Below are positions 8,622 to 17,360 of a stretch of 36,226 nucleotides of DNA, piece after piece. Position 1 is the stretch's first letter. Each line of letters opens with the position of its first letter. This DNA comes from an uncultured marine group III euryarchaeote (GTDB lineage: Archaea; Thermoplasmatota; Poseidoniia; MGIII; CG-Epi1), in NCBI GenBank assembly GCA_902533295.1, contig CACALG010000005.1:1-36226 (forward strand), read 5' to 3'. The position numbers and the translations under genes were made by a program. Below the pieces are notes generated by a model. That model was not told where the DNA came from and made no database searches. It was given only the letters and a program-made list of their open reading frames with translations.

Positions 8622-11183
8622 TTGTCAAGTCCAGTGATGCGTCAGTACTACGCCATAAAACGTGAAAATCCAGATTCTATTCTCCTCTTTCGGATGGGGG
8701 ATTTTTACGAAACATTCGGTGATGATGCTGTAACTGTGGCAAAAGATCTGGATATTACATTAACAGCTAGAGATAAGAATTCTGACAATCCCATTCCTTT
8801 AGCTGGCGTACCATATCATGCACTAGATAGCTATCTTGGTAAATTAATCAAAAAAGGGCATCGAGTTGCAATTTGTGAGCAACTTGAAGATGCGAAAAGC
8901 TCCAAGGGAATCGTAAGAAGAGGAGTAACTCGAGTAGTAAGTCCTGGAACTGTAGTTGAAGGAACTATGCTAAGTAACTCCAATAATTTCTTAGCATCTA
9001 TAAATGAAACTGATGATGGACTGGGCTTAGCAATCATGGATATTTCAACTGGTGAATTTTCTACAGCCCAGTTCAGAGATAGAGAATCATTAGAATCTGA
9101 AATGATGAGATATGCTCCTTCAGAAGTAATCGTTCCTGAAGGAAATGAAAGTGTAGAAAATTGGATGAAGGCTATAGGTGTCAATATCACTCCCTGTAAG
9201 GCAGACTCGTGGATGTATCCTGTTTCCAAGAAAACTTTAGAAGAAAGATTTGGAAATGTTGAAGAATTGAAAACATACCCTATGGCTGTAACGGCTGCAG
9301 GTGCAATTCTCTCCTACGCAACTGATACTCAATTTAGTGATTTACCACACTTAAGACCGCCATCACTAATGGTTAAAGCCAAAACAATGACCTTAGATGC
9401 TGTAACTCTAAGAAATCTAGAGATTGTACGCACGATAAGCGATTCATCCAAAGATACTTTATTTGCAGTTCTAAACAAGAGCTCAACTGCAGGAGGTTCA
9501 CGAAGATTAAAGGACTGGTTACTTCGGCCATTGCATGATTTAGAAAGAATAAATGAAAGACATGATGCAGTAGAAGAATTATTCAAAAATACATTAAGTC
9601 GCAGAGAGATTAGAGATATTTTGAAAGGTTTCCAAGATGTTGAAAGATTACTGTCTAGACTGGGGCACGGTTCTATTTCTCCAAGAGATTTAGACAGTCT
9701 CAAAACGAGTCTAAGTACAGTAAAAGATCTAAAACAATTTCTAAGTGAAGAACCACTAAAATCAAAATTAATGAAGAAACTTGTAAAATCTATTGATGTG
9801 CACAAACAAGTTTCCAAAAAATTACAAGAGGCTATCGTAGAGGATCCGCCTCTTGTTCTTAGAGATGGTGGAATATTCAAGAAAGGATACTCAAAAGAAT
9901 TAGATGATTTAAGATCAAAAGCCACTAGTGGAAGAGAATGGGTTGCTTCATTAGAAGCTGAAGAAAAAGAAAAAACTGGTATTCCAAAGCTAAAAATTGG
10001 ATACAATCGTGTTTTTGGATATTATATTGAAGTTCCAAAAACATATGCAAAGAAGGTCCCAGAAAGTTATCATCGAAAACAAACTGTTGCAGCTGGTGAC
10101 CGATACATTACACCTGAATTAAAAGAGAAAGAGACTACTATTCTAAGAGCAGATGAGCGATCTCAAGCTCTTGAAGTTGAATTGTTCAAAGAATTGAGAG
10201 AATGGATTTTAGAATTCTTAGGATCTTTACAAGCAACTACTATGGCAATTTCCAGAATAGATGCAATTAGTTCACTCGCTGAAGTTAGTCAGACAAACAA
10301 TTATGTTAGACCTGAAATGTCCAATGATGGAACATTATCCATTTCTGACGGAAGACATCCTGTAATAGAAGTCCTTAGAGAAGGGCAATATATTCCTAAT
10401 AATTTACAGTTGGACAATAAACAAAGACAATTGATGATTCTAACTGGACCTAATATGGGTGGTAAATCTACCTACATGCGTCAGACTGCACTAATTTGTG
10501 TGATGGCTCAGGCGGGTTGTTTCGTTCCTGCTTCATCAGCAAGACTAGGAATGGTCGATCGTGTATTCACTCGCGTAGGTGCACACGATGACCTAGTACA
10601 TGGCCACTCAACCTTCATGGTGGAAATGCTAGAACTAGCAAACATTTTGAGAAATGCAACACCTAATAGTCTTGTACTACTAGATGAAATTGGAAGGGGA
10701 ACTTCGACTTTTGATGGTTTGGCATTAGCATGGGCAGTTTCAGAAGAATTGCATGCTGGTAAAGGTGTGAAAACGTTGTTTGCAACACATTACCACCAAT
10801 TGACTGATGTTGCAAAGATATTGGACCGATCAGTTAATTGTCATATGCAAGCTAAAGAAGATGGCCATGAATTAACACTACTACACCGAATTGCTGAAGG
10901 TCCAACAGACGCCTCATTTGGTATTCATGTAGCTAAAATGGCTGGTGTCCCTGAGGAAGTATTGGTAAGGGCCCGTAAAGTTTTGAACAATTTAGAAGAA
11001 GGTTCAACAATTGAAGTATCTAAAACTGGACCGGTTCAATCTGTTTTCAGCACTGATTTCGGTGCTAGAAGTCAAACTAAAGAGAATCCAATTGTAGATG
11101 AAATTAGAAAAATGGATTTGATGAATTTAACTCCTTTACAGGCACTAGAAAAATTACACGATATCCAACAGAAATTGCTCTAA
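8622..11183 (+). CDS. mutS: DNA mismatch repair protein MutS
   Basis: An 853-residue MutS1-type protein with the complete domain order. The N-terminal mismatch-recognition domain contains the FxE motif in RMGDFYETF (Phe28, Glu30). The connector and lever/clamp regions follow. The C-terminal ATPase has Walker A GPNMGGKST (609-617), Walker B LVLLDEIGRGTSTFDG (684-699) and FATHYHQL. It recognises mispairs and small loops and uses ATP to signal repair. I use TTG at 8622 because it preserves the family's TPxMxQY-like opening (MSSPVMRQYY); ATG at 8637 is the alternative. MutS1 is rare in archaea and probably came from bacteria, which is inference. MutL is not in the window. The stop overlaps the convergent gene by 4 bp. 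Confidence 0.97.
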   Translation: MSSPVMRQYYAIKRENPDSILLFRMGDFYETFGDDAVTVAKDLDITLTARDKNSDNPIPLAGVPYHALDSYLGKLIKKGHRVAICEQLEDAKSSKGIVRRGVTRVVSPGTVVEGTMLSNSNNFLASINETDDGLGLAIMDISTGEFSTAQFRDRESLESEMMRYAPSEVIVPEGNESVENWMKAIGVNITPCKADSWMYPVSKKTLEERFGNVEELKTYPMAVTAAGAILSYATDTQFSDLPHLRPPSLMVKAKTMTLDAVTLRNLEIVRTISDSSKDTLFAVLNKSSTAGGSRRLKDWLLRPLHDLERINERHDAVEELFKNTLSRREIRDILKGFQDVERLLSRLGHGSISPRDLDSLKTSLSTVKDLKQFLSEEPLKSKLMKKLVKSIDVHKQVSKKLQEAIVEDPPLVLRDGGIFKKGYSKELDDLRSKATSGREWVASLEAEEKEKTGIPKLKIGYNRVFGYYIEVPKTYAKKVPESYHRKQTVAAGDRYITPELKEKETTILRADERSQALEVELFKELREWILEFLGSLQATTMAISRIDAISSLAEVSQTNNYVRPEMSNDGTLSISDGRHPVIEVLREGQYIPNNLQLDNKQRQLMILTGPNMGGKSTYMRQTALICVMAQAGCFVPASSARLGMVDRVFTRVGAHDDLVHGHSTFMVEMLELANILRNATPNSLVLLDEIGRGTSTFDGLALAWAVSEELHAGKGVKTLFATHYHQLTDVAKILDRSVNCHMQAKEDGHELTLLHRIAEGPTDASFGIHVAKMAGVPEEVLVRARKVLNNLEEGSTIEVSKTGPVQSVFSTDFGARSQTKENPIVDEIRKMDLMNLTPLQALEKLHDIQQKLL

Positions 11184-11863
11184 CCTATACTAACGCTAAT
11201 CTTTTTTGAATTTGAATTGCCTTCAGGATCTTCTGCATATATCGTAAATGAATAGGAATCACTTTTGAGACCATTTTCAAAGTAATGATGATAGAAACTA
11301 CTGTCTGTTATATTGTATACATTATTATCTTCCATTTTAATCATAGGCTGAGAATTGAGACCTGCTGCTCCAGACGTAATAGTAACTGTTTCAACTTCCC
11401 AATTGTCTTTGACAGAAATTGCTAGAACAAAAGGTGTGTTTGCATCTATTTCTAGAGTTTCATTCCAAGAACCATCCATTTCGACATACAGTTCTACTTG
11501 CTGAAACTTAGGTTTAGCGATATCATTGAAAGGAGGATTTGATAGCAAAATCATAAATCCTAACCAAGCCATAAAAGACATGAACATTGGTCCAATCCAA
11601 TTCTTTCTCTCAAATTCGCTAGTATCAAAGAGTTGTGGAAGAACTTTGATTAGGCCAAAAGGAGCTACAAAACCAATAATTGTTGCCCAACTGCCAATAC
11701 CGGCCATTCTTACTAAAGAATAACAAATTACTGCAACGGCAAAAGCATAGAATACTGCAAAGAGAGTTACTTTAGAATCTCTAATCTCTTTAGTTCGATA
11801 TTCTTCTTTATTAAATTCAGGAAACTTGAAGGTTTCTTCACGCTTACCTTTTTTCTTGGCCAT
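11180..11863 (-). CDS. Membrane-anchored protein with C-terminal beta-rich domain
   Basis: A 227-residue protein of no family I recognise. It starts with a very basic segment (MAKKKGKREE), followed by three likely transmembrane helices at residues about 30-52, 58-75 and 89-107. The last 115 residues are beta-rich and Ser/Asn-rich (EVETVTITSGAAG and SYSFTIYAEDPEGNSNSKK), resembling Ig- or cadherin-like surface domains, and contain NET and NIT sequons. Topology therefore suggests an extracellular domain on a membrane anchor. It is divergent from the site-2 protease gene (60-bp spacer) and converges on mutS with a 4-bp overlap. No enzyme motif is visible. Confidence 0.8.
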   Translation of the reverse strand: MAKKKGKREETFKFPEFNKEEYRTKEIRDSKVTLFAVFYAFAVAVICYSLVRMAGIGSWATIIGFVAPFGLIKVLPQLFDTSEFERKNWIGPMFMSFMAWLGFMILLSNPPFNDIAKPKFQQVELYVEMDGSWNETLEIDANTPFVLAISVKDNWEVETVTITSGAAGLNSQPMIKMEDNNVYNITDSSFYHHYFENGLKSDSYSFTIYAEDPEGNSNSKKISVSIG

Positions 11864-11923
11864 TTTGCTCTATAATGGAGGTTAAATAAAGCCCCGCGTG
11901 GACTCTAATACAGTTAGGAACAC
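11864..11923. promoter_or_regulatory. Divergent promoter region upstream of the site-2 protease gene
   Basis: A 60-bp spacer between divergent genes. On the plus strand GGTTAAATAAAG (11879-11890) is a TATA-like box about 38 nt before the ATG at 11924, predicting a leader of roughly 10-15 nt. TCTATAATGG (11870-11879) sits close to the minus-strand start and is probably within or near its leader. Calls are by spacing only. Confidence 0.4.
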
Positions 11924-13996
11924 ATGGCAACAAAGGAGAAAGGGGCCGAAGCAGAGATTGCTGAGGAGGAAAAAGAAATATTACCTGAATTAACGGGTAT
12001 GCCTATTGAAGTGCATTTTCGTAGACATTTTCGGTTCATATTGTTTATACTTTTTTGTCTATACTTAGGTTGGTACACTTTTGCTTTGATGCTCATTGCT
12101 TGGGTTACAGGAGTTCGATGGGCAGAGAATCAAGGCCATTTACAAAAATACGATATGGATCTAGTATGGGGTCGCTCTTTCCTTATGTGGAGAACCGATT
12201 GGGGCAAAGGCTTCATAGAAAAAATATCACAAAACAAACCATTTTGGAGAAGAGTAGGAGATGTTTGGGTTGTAACTGTTTTTGTGATAATGATCCTAAT
12301 GTTTTCATTACTGCTTTGGCAAGCTACTTTAGCTTGGCAAATACCTAAAACTTCTGCAGTTTCTCCAAAGATGATGATTGGGTTGCCTGGTGTGAACCCT
12401 GTAATTCCTCTCTGGTATGGTATTTTAGCTCTAGTAATCGCAATGGTCGTTCACGAATTTAGTCACGGAATTTTAAGTCGTGTAGCAGATGTTAAAGTCA
12501 AAGCCTTAGGATTGTTACTTTTCATTTTCCCTGTTGGAGCTTTTGTTGAACCTGATGAAGAAGAAATGAAATCCATGAAAAAATGGGAAAGAATGAGACT
12601 CTATGCAGCAGGTCCTGGAAGCAATATGGTAATTGCTGTGATTTTCTCATTCCTATTTTCATCTGTAATGGTTGCTTCTCTAGAGCCTGCGGAAGATGGG
12701 TTGCTATTGTACTCTGTAAGTGCTGATTATGGAGGTGCAGAAGCGGGACTTGAACCTTGGATGCTTCTTACATCTATAGATGATGAAGAAATCAGAAATA
12801 TTGATGATTGGCAGAATATTATGAATAATACATATGCAGGTCAAAGCGTTAATGTTTCAGTTCTAAATGCAGGGGAACCTGAAACTTACTCCGTTACTTT
12901 GTCTGATAAAGGGAGTTATTATCTGAAATATTATCCTGATGCGTACGAACCTTGGATGTCTGGAAAGGGATTCATGGGTGTTGCTGCTGAAAATCCAAAA
13001 TTTGTAACTAATAACCTTGCAAATCCAACCGAAAATATTCTACTTTACATTTCTTTACCTTTTGCTAAGCTACAACCATTCCCGGATCATTTTACTTCAA
13101 TTTTCGAACCTAGCGGAATGGTGGGTGCAATACCTGACAATTTATTCTGGATTTTAGCTAATTGTTTCTATTGGATTTTCTGGCTTAATTTGATGGTTGG
13201 ATTGACAAATGCTCTTCCCTCAGTACCACTTGATGGAGGATTTATTTTTGCTGATGGCGTTACAGGAATTCTCGACAAAATCAAAACTGGTTTGACGGAA
13301 CAAAGAAAAGAAGAAATTGTCGATAATTTAGTTGCTGTTCTGGCTTTTACCGTCGTATTTTTAGTCGTCTGGCAACTAGTAGGGCCAAGAATCGTTGGTG
13401 TTGATCCTGTAATACTAGATGCAAACATAAATGCAAGTGAAACTAGTGGCTGGAATGGTGATGTTTTTAATTTTGATGCATCCATGTCTAATGGTGATTT
13501 CGTAACTTACGAATGGGATTTTGGTGACGGAACCACAATAACTGGGGAAAGTGTGGAGCATTCTTGGACAGAGGGTGGATTGTACTTTGTTGTATTGACA
13601 GCAAAAGATGCAGAAGATAGGCAAAGTGTTGCATTTGAACAAGTAAGTGTCAATCATTTTGCTGAAGGTGATGGAAGTGTAGGTGGAGGTTCTGATGATA
13701 ATGTAATTGCTACTGTTAATCCATACATAGAAAATGTAAGTATTTACATTAGTATAACGGGAGATAGTGGACTACCATTTGTGGAATCAGACGTCACTGT
13801 CACAATCAATAATCCCTCTGGAACTGTTTTTGAACAAGACTTACTTCTTAGTAATGGAGAAACACAAGAGCTCACTTTCGAAACAAGTGAGGGTGAAATG
13901 GTTGGCGATTGGGAAATTAGTCTAGAATCTAATGATCCTGCTTCTGATTTCACTTATGATTATGATTGGTTCAATTATTACCAAGATAGTTCCTAA
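11924..13996 (+). CDS. Site-2 protease-type membrane metalloprotease (M50) with PDZ-like and PKD domains
   Basis: A 690-residue multi-pass protein. The zinc motif VVHEFSHGIL places His177, Glu178 and His181 in a membrane helix, and the second M50 motif PSVPLDGGF supplies Asp437. Between them residues about 256-330 form a PDZ-like domain (GAEAGLEPWMLLTSIDDEEI). Residues about 526-573 are a PKD domain (YEWDFGDGTT), followed by a second beta-sandwich domain. Site-2 proteases cut transmembrane substrates inside the bilayer, typically to release signalling domains; the substrate here is unknown. The external C-terminal PKD tail of about 200 residues is unusual for the family and suggests binding of a surface partner. 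It appears to be transcribed alone. Confidence 0.92.
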   Translation: MATKEKGAEAEIAEEEKEILPELTGMPIEVHFRRHFRFILFILFCLYLGWYTFALMLIAWVTGVRWAENQGHLQKYDMDLVWGRSFLMWRTDWGKGFIEKISQNKPFWRRVGDVWVVTVFVIMILMFSLLLWQATLAWQIPKTSAVSPKMMIGLPGVNPVIPLWYGILALVIAMVVHEFSHGILSRVADVKVKALGLLLFIFPVGAFVEPDEEEMKSMKKWERMRLYAAGPGSNMVIAVIFSFLFSSVMVASLEPAEDGLLLYSVSADYGGAEAGLEPWMLLTSIDDEEIRNIDDWQNIMNNTYAGQSVNVSVLNAGEPETYSVTLSDKGSYYLKYYPDAYEPWMSGKGFMGVAAENPKFVTNNLANPTENILLYISLPFAKLQPFPDHFTSIFEPSGMVGAIPDNLFWILANCFYWIFWLNLMVGLTNALPSVPLDGGFIFADGVTGILDKIKTGLTEQRKEEIVDNLVAVLAFTVVFLVVWQLVGPRIVGVDPVILDANINASETSGWNGDVFNFDASMSNGDFVTYEWDFGDGTTITGESVEHSWTEGGLYFVVLTAKDAEDRQSVAFEQVSVNHFAEGDGSVGGGSDDNVIATVNPYIENVSIYISITGDSGLPFVESDVTVTINNPSGTVFEQDLLLSNGETQELTFETSEGEMVGDWEISLESNDPASDFTYDYDWFNYYQDSS

Positions 13997-14062
13997 ACGA
14001 GTCTTTAATAATGCATACCATTTTGCATCAGCGGACGTAATAGGAAGCATCATTCCTAGAGT
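13997..14062 (+). promoter_or_regulatory. Promoter and inverted repeats of the homogentisate operon
   Basis: CTTTAATAAT (14003-14012) is a TATA-like box predicting transcription from about 14033. Two perfect inverted repeats follow: ATGCA-N8-TGCAT (14011-14028), which would cover the box's downstream side, and TAGGAA-GCATCA-TTCCTA (14041-14058), directly before the first start codon. Either could be an operator for an aromatic-responsive regulator, or the second could be a small leader hairpin. No regulator gene is adjacent. Confidence 0.5.
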
Positions 14063-15163
14063 GTGAAACAATTAATGAGTAAAGACCCTGTTCCACTAAA
14101 AGCAGTACACCACATTGAATTCTGGGTGGGTAATGCGAAGCAGGCTGCATATTTTTACAGAAAGGCATTTGGATTTGACCAAGTTGCATATTCTGGTTTA
14201 GAAACAGGAAACCGAGATCGTGCTAGCTATGTACTGGAACAAGGAAGAATTAGAATGGTTTTTTCAACTCCTTTAAACAGTAACAATGGAATTTCTGAAC
14301 ACATCAAAGCTCATGGTGATGGTGTAAAAGATATTGCATTTCACGTAGATGATGCAAAAGCATGTTATGAAGCATGCGTTGCACGTGGTGCTAAAAGTGC
14401 AAGGGAACCTGAAGTAGTTAGCGATGAAAACGGTAGCGTAACTAAGGCTGCAATTTTCACTTATGGAGAAACAATACACTCATTTATTTCTCATGATAGT
14501 TACGAAGGGCCTTTTCTACCTGGATTTATAGAAAGAAAAGTTGAAGGTGATAGTGTCGGATTAAGATTTATTGACCATGTTGTAGGAAATGTGGAACTAG
14601 GTAAGATGGAACATTGGGTTAATTTCTATGCAGATATAATGGGTTTTTCACAAATACAAGCATTTAGTGATGATGATATTTCAACCGAATATTCTGCCCT
14701 TATGTCCAAAGTTATGGAAAGTGATAATGGAAGAATTAAATTTCCAATTAATGAACCTGCTGAAGGAAGAAAAAAATCACAAATTGATGAATATTTAGAA
14801 TTCTATCAAGGCCCAGGTGTACAACACATTGCTCTTCTTACAGACGATATAATCAAGGCAATAAATCGATTGAAAGAAAATGGTGTGGAATTTCTAGAAG
14901 TTCCAGATACCTATTATGATGATTTAACAGAGAGAGTTGGAGCTATAGACGAAGATATTGAAGTCCTAAAAAAGCTAAAAATTCTAGTTGATCGAGATGA
15001 TGAAGGATATTTATTACAGTTATTTACAAAGCCTGTAGAAGACAGACCCACTGTTTTCTATGAGGTCATACAGAGAAAAGGTTCAAGAGGATTTGGAATT
15101 GGGAATTTCAAAGCATTGTTTGAAGCTATAGAAAGACATCAAGCTGAAAGAGGAAATTTATAA
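14063..15163 (+). CDS. hpd: 4-hydroxyphenylpyruvate dioxygenase
   Basis: A 366-residue vicinal-oxygen-chelate protein with two HPPD half-domains. The N-terminal one starts [19 protein letters not shown]. The iron site is in the C-terminal half: His172 (FIDHVVGNV), His255 ([10 protein letters not shown]) and Glu334 ([10 protein letters not shown]). The C-terminal tail [19 protein letters not shown] is the family's gating helix. The enzyme converts 4-hydroxyphenylpyruvate and O2 to homogentisate, the entry step of tyrosine breakdown in the cytoplasm. The start used is GTG at 14063; ATG at 14075 is an equally reasonable alternative. The stop and the next ATG share one base (TAATG), indicating translational coupling with hmgA. 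The tyrosine aminotransferase that would supply substrate is not in the window. Confidence 0.96.
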   Translation: MKQLMSKDPVPLKAVHHIEFWVGNAKQAAYFYRKAFGFDQVAYSGLETGNRDRASYVLEQGRIRMVFSTPLNSNNGISEHIKAHGDGVKDIAFHVDDAKACYEACVARGAKSAREPEVVSDENGSVTKAAIFTYGETIHSFISHDSYEGPFLPGFIERKVEGDSVGLRFIDHVVGNVELGKMEHWVNFYADIMGFSQIQAFSDDDISTEYSALMSKVMESDNGRIKFPINEPAEGRKKSQIDEYLEFYQGPGVQHIALLTDDIIKAINRLKENGVEFLEVPDTYYDDLTERVGAIDEDIEVLKKLKILVDRDDEGYLLQLFTKPVEDRPTVFYEVIQRKGSRGFGIGNFKALFEAIERHQAERGNL

Positions 15164-16347
15164 TGCACAGATATCACAAACTAGGAAAAGTAGCTAAAAA
15201 AAGACATACTGTCTTTAGAGATGATAATGGAAAAATATACCATGAAGAATTGAAAGGAAACAAAGGTTTCGTAGGACCTTCTTCCCTTCTTTATCATATC
15301 TATCCACCAACTGAAGTCCTATCAACAAAATCTATTGGAAGTTTTGACATAGAAGAAGATGATGATAAATCTCTGAGAATGAGACATTTCTACTCTAATA
15401 GGGCAAAAAAAGGAGGAAGTGCAATAATGGATCGTACTCCTTTCCTTTTCAATGATGATGTTGTCATGATGATGGCTTATCCTGATAAGAATGATGATTA
15501 TTACTATAGAAATGCTCAGGGAGATGAAATTGTTTACGTTAGCCAAGGAAGTGGTGTTCTAGAGAGTGCTTTTGGAAATCTAAAATATTCGCAAGGTGAT
15601 TATCTTGTAATTCCAAGAGGAATTTTACATAAATATGTTATGAATGATGAAGAACATACACTTCTAATCGTTGAATCACCAAGTGAAGTAAGAACTCCAA
15701 GAAGATACAGAAATGAATATGGACAAATAATTGAAAGAAGCCCATACTCAGAAAGAGATTTTAGAGCTCCTGATGAACTAGTAACATATGATGAAAAAGG
15801 AGAATTCAAAGTTGTTGTTAAGCAAAGAAATCTGTTTACAGAAGTAACACTAGGCCACCACCCTTGTGATGTGGTTGGTTGGGATGGATTCTACTATCCT
15901 TATGCATTCAGTATTCATGATTTTGAACCAATCGTTGGTAGGATACATGAACCACCGCCCGTTCATCAAACATTTGCTGGAGATAGATTTGTTGTATGTT
16001 CATTCTGTCCAAGGCCATTTGATTTTGATGAAAATGCAATACCTGCACCATACAACCATTCAAATGTTATGTCTGACGAAGTGATTTATTATGATTCAAA
16101 AGAATTTATGTCTCGTAAAGGTGTTGAGTTTGGTTCAATGACGTTACATCCTGATGGATTAACACATGGCCCTCACCCTGGGAAATATGAAGGTTCCATA
16201 GGTGCAAAATGGACTGATGAATTGGCCGTCATGGTAGATACTCATTATCCTCTGAAAGTTGCCAAACCTGCACTAGGTGTTGAAGATCCGGATTACGCTA
16301 AATCCTGGTTAGACGGTGAAGGTTACAAAGAAGCACTAGGCGAATAA
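15163..16347 (+). CDS. hmgA: Homogentisate 1,2-dioxygenase
   Basis: A 394-residue cupin-fold dioxygenase that opens the homogentisate ring to maleylacetoacetate. It begins [15 protein letters not shown], has the YPYAFSIHDFEPIVGRIHEP segment in mid-protein, and the C-terminal iron site APYNHSNVMSDEVIYY (His299, Glu306) with LHPDGLTHGPHPG (His335 or nearby His329). The HSNVxSDEV spacing is like that of the shorter bacterial homogentisate dioxygenases rather than the human form (HRNCMSEF), and the protein is shorter than the human enzyme of about 445 residues. The assignment of ligands is by eye. It lies second in the operon, overlapping hpd by one base and ending 5 bp before the ATG of the next gene. 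Confidence 0.95.
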   Translation: MHRYHKLGKVAKKRHTVFRDDNGKIYHEELKGNKGFVGPSSLLYHIYPPTEVLSTKSIGSFDIEEDDDKSLRMRHFYSNRAKKGGSAIMDRTPFLFNDDVVMMMAYPDKNDDYYYRNAQGDEIVYVSQGSGVLESAFGNLKYSQGDYLVIPRGILHKYVMNDEEHTLLIVESPSEVRTPRRYRNEYGQIIERSPYSERDFRAPDELVTYDEKGEFKVVVKQRNLFTEVTLGHHPCDVVGWDGFYYPYAFSIHDFEPIVGRIHEPPPVHQTFAGDRFVVCSFCPRPFDFDENAIPAPYNHSNVMSDEVIYYDSKEFMSRKGVEFGSMTLHPDGLTHGPHPGKYEGSIGAKWTDELAVMVDTHYPLKVAKPALGVEDPDYAKSWLDGEGYKEALGE

Positions 16348-16352
16348 AGTTG

Positions 16353-17360
16353 ATGAAAGAAAGTCTTCGAACTTTCATGGATGGTCTGATTGATTACGCA
16401 GGTCTATTTCCTCCAGCTGATTTACCCTTGAATGAAGCCATAAACGAATATGTTACACAGGTAAAAAGTGATAATTCTCAAATGTTGAGTCGTTTCATAA
16501 TACATACTTCAAAATTGAATGAATTAGATGAATTTTTGCCTCTTTTCAAAGATATTGGGGCCCTGAAATTATCTGTTCTTGGTGGCGGCGGAAATAGTGA
16601 CGACGAGTATTTAAAGAAAATTGACCAAAATATTGCTGATATCCATGGTTATAGAGAAAAACATGGTGAAAAAATCGAAATTGACGTTATCGAATGTAAA
16701 ATGGCATCAAATTCGCCCTCAAAAAACACTATGGAGAAGGCCACCGATTCACTTAATAAAAATGGATTGACACATTATCACGAATTTGCTGAATTGCCAC
16801 CTGTTGGAATGAATTATTCAACCGAAATAGATGACAGTTCTTGGGATAAAGAAATTTTACCAACTGTAGAATTACTTTCCAAACTCGATAATGCAGGAAT
16901 AAAACTAAGATGTGGTGGAATAATCAAAGAAGCATTTCCCTCTGTAGAACAAGTAGCTGCTATGATACAAACTTGTGTTATTGTCGGTATTCCAATGAAA
17001 TTTACTGCTGGTTTACATCATCCAATACGCCATTTTGCAGACGAATATGATGAATATATGCATGGATTCATCAATACTTTTGGTGCTGGAGTCTTTGCAA
17101 CTACTTTCCCTAAGCCAAAAAATTCTCAAGAAAAGTATAAAATGTTTATTTTGTTATCCCATATGATTGATGATCAAAATGCCGAAAATTTTAGCTTTGC
17201 TAATGATTCTATGACTTGGAAAGTGGGAGATGACCGAGACACGCAATTCGAAATTGATGCGGAAACAATTGAAAACGCCCGCAGAAATGGTATGATTTCA
17301 TACGGCAGTTGCTCTTTTCAAGAGCCTATAGATGACTTAACACAATTAGGATGGATGTAA
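16353..17360 (+). CDS. Uncharacterised protein of the homogentisate operon (candidate maleylacetoacetate-processing enzyme)
   Basis: A 335-residue soluble protein that I cannot assign to a characterised family. ATG at 16353 is chosen over TTG at 16350. Striking motifs are DYAGLFPPA (residues 14-22), RCGG (186-189), KFTAGLHHPIRH (216-227) and SYGSCSFQEPIDDL (316-329); I recall similar motifs in uncharacterised bacterial proteins. Alternation of strands and helices in the second half suggests a TIM-barrel-like fold. It holds possible catalytic residues Cys187, Cys320, His222, His223 and His227. There is no glutathione-transferase domain. It sits between hmgA (5-bp gap) and fahA (shared TAATG), exactly at the maleylacetoacetate to fumarylacetoacetate step, for which no other enzyme is present here. 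A glutathione-independent isomerase is therefore a plausible but unproven role; a regulatory or side-product hydrolase role is also possible. Confidence 0.85.
   Translation: MKESLRTFMDGLIDYAGLFPPADLPLNEAINEYVTQVKSDNSQMLSRFIIHTSKLNELDEFLPLFKDIGALKLSVLGGGGNSDDEYLKKIDQNIADIHGYREKHGEKIEIDVIECKMASNSPSKNTMEKATDSLNKNGLTHYHEFAELPPVGMNYSTEIDDSSWDKEILPTVELLSKLDNAGIKLRCGGIIKEAFPSVEQVAAMIQTCVIVGIPMKFTAGLHHPIRHFADEYDEYMHGFINTFGAGVFATTFPKPKNSQEKYKMFILLSHMIDDQNAENFSFANDSMTWKVGDDRDTQFEIDAETIENARRNGMISYGSCSFQEPIDDLTQLGWM

Noticed and set aside
9329-10006. 225-codon open frame on the minus strand inside mutS
   Set aside because: It lies wholly antisense to conserved MutS sequence and its Ser/Leu-rich translation shows no family signature; it is a shadow of mutS codon use.
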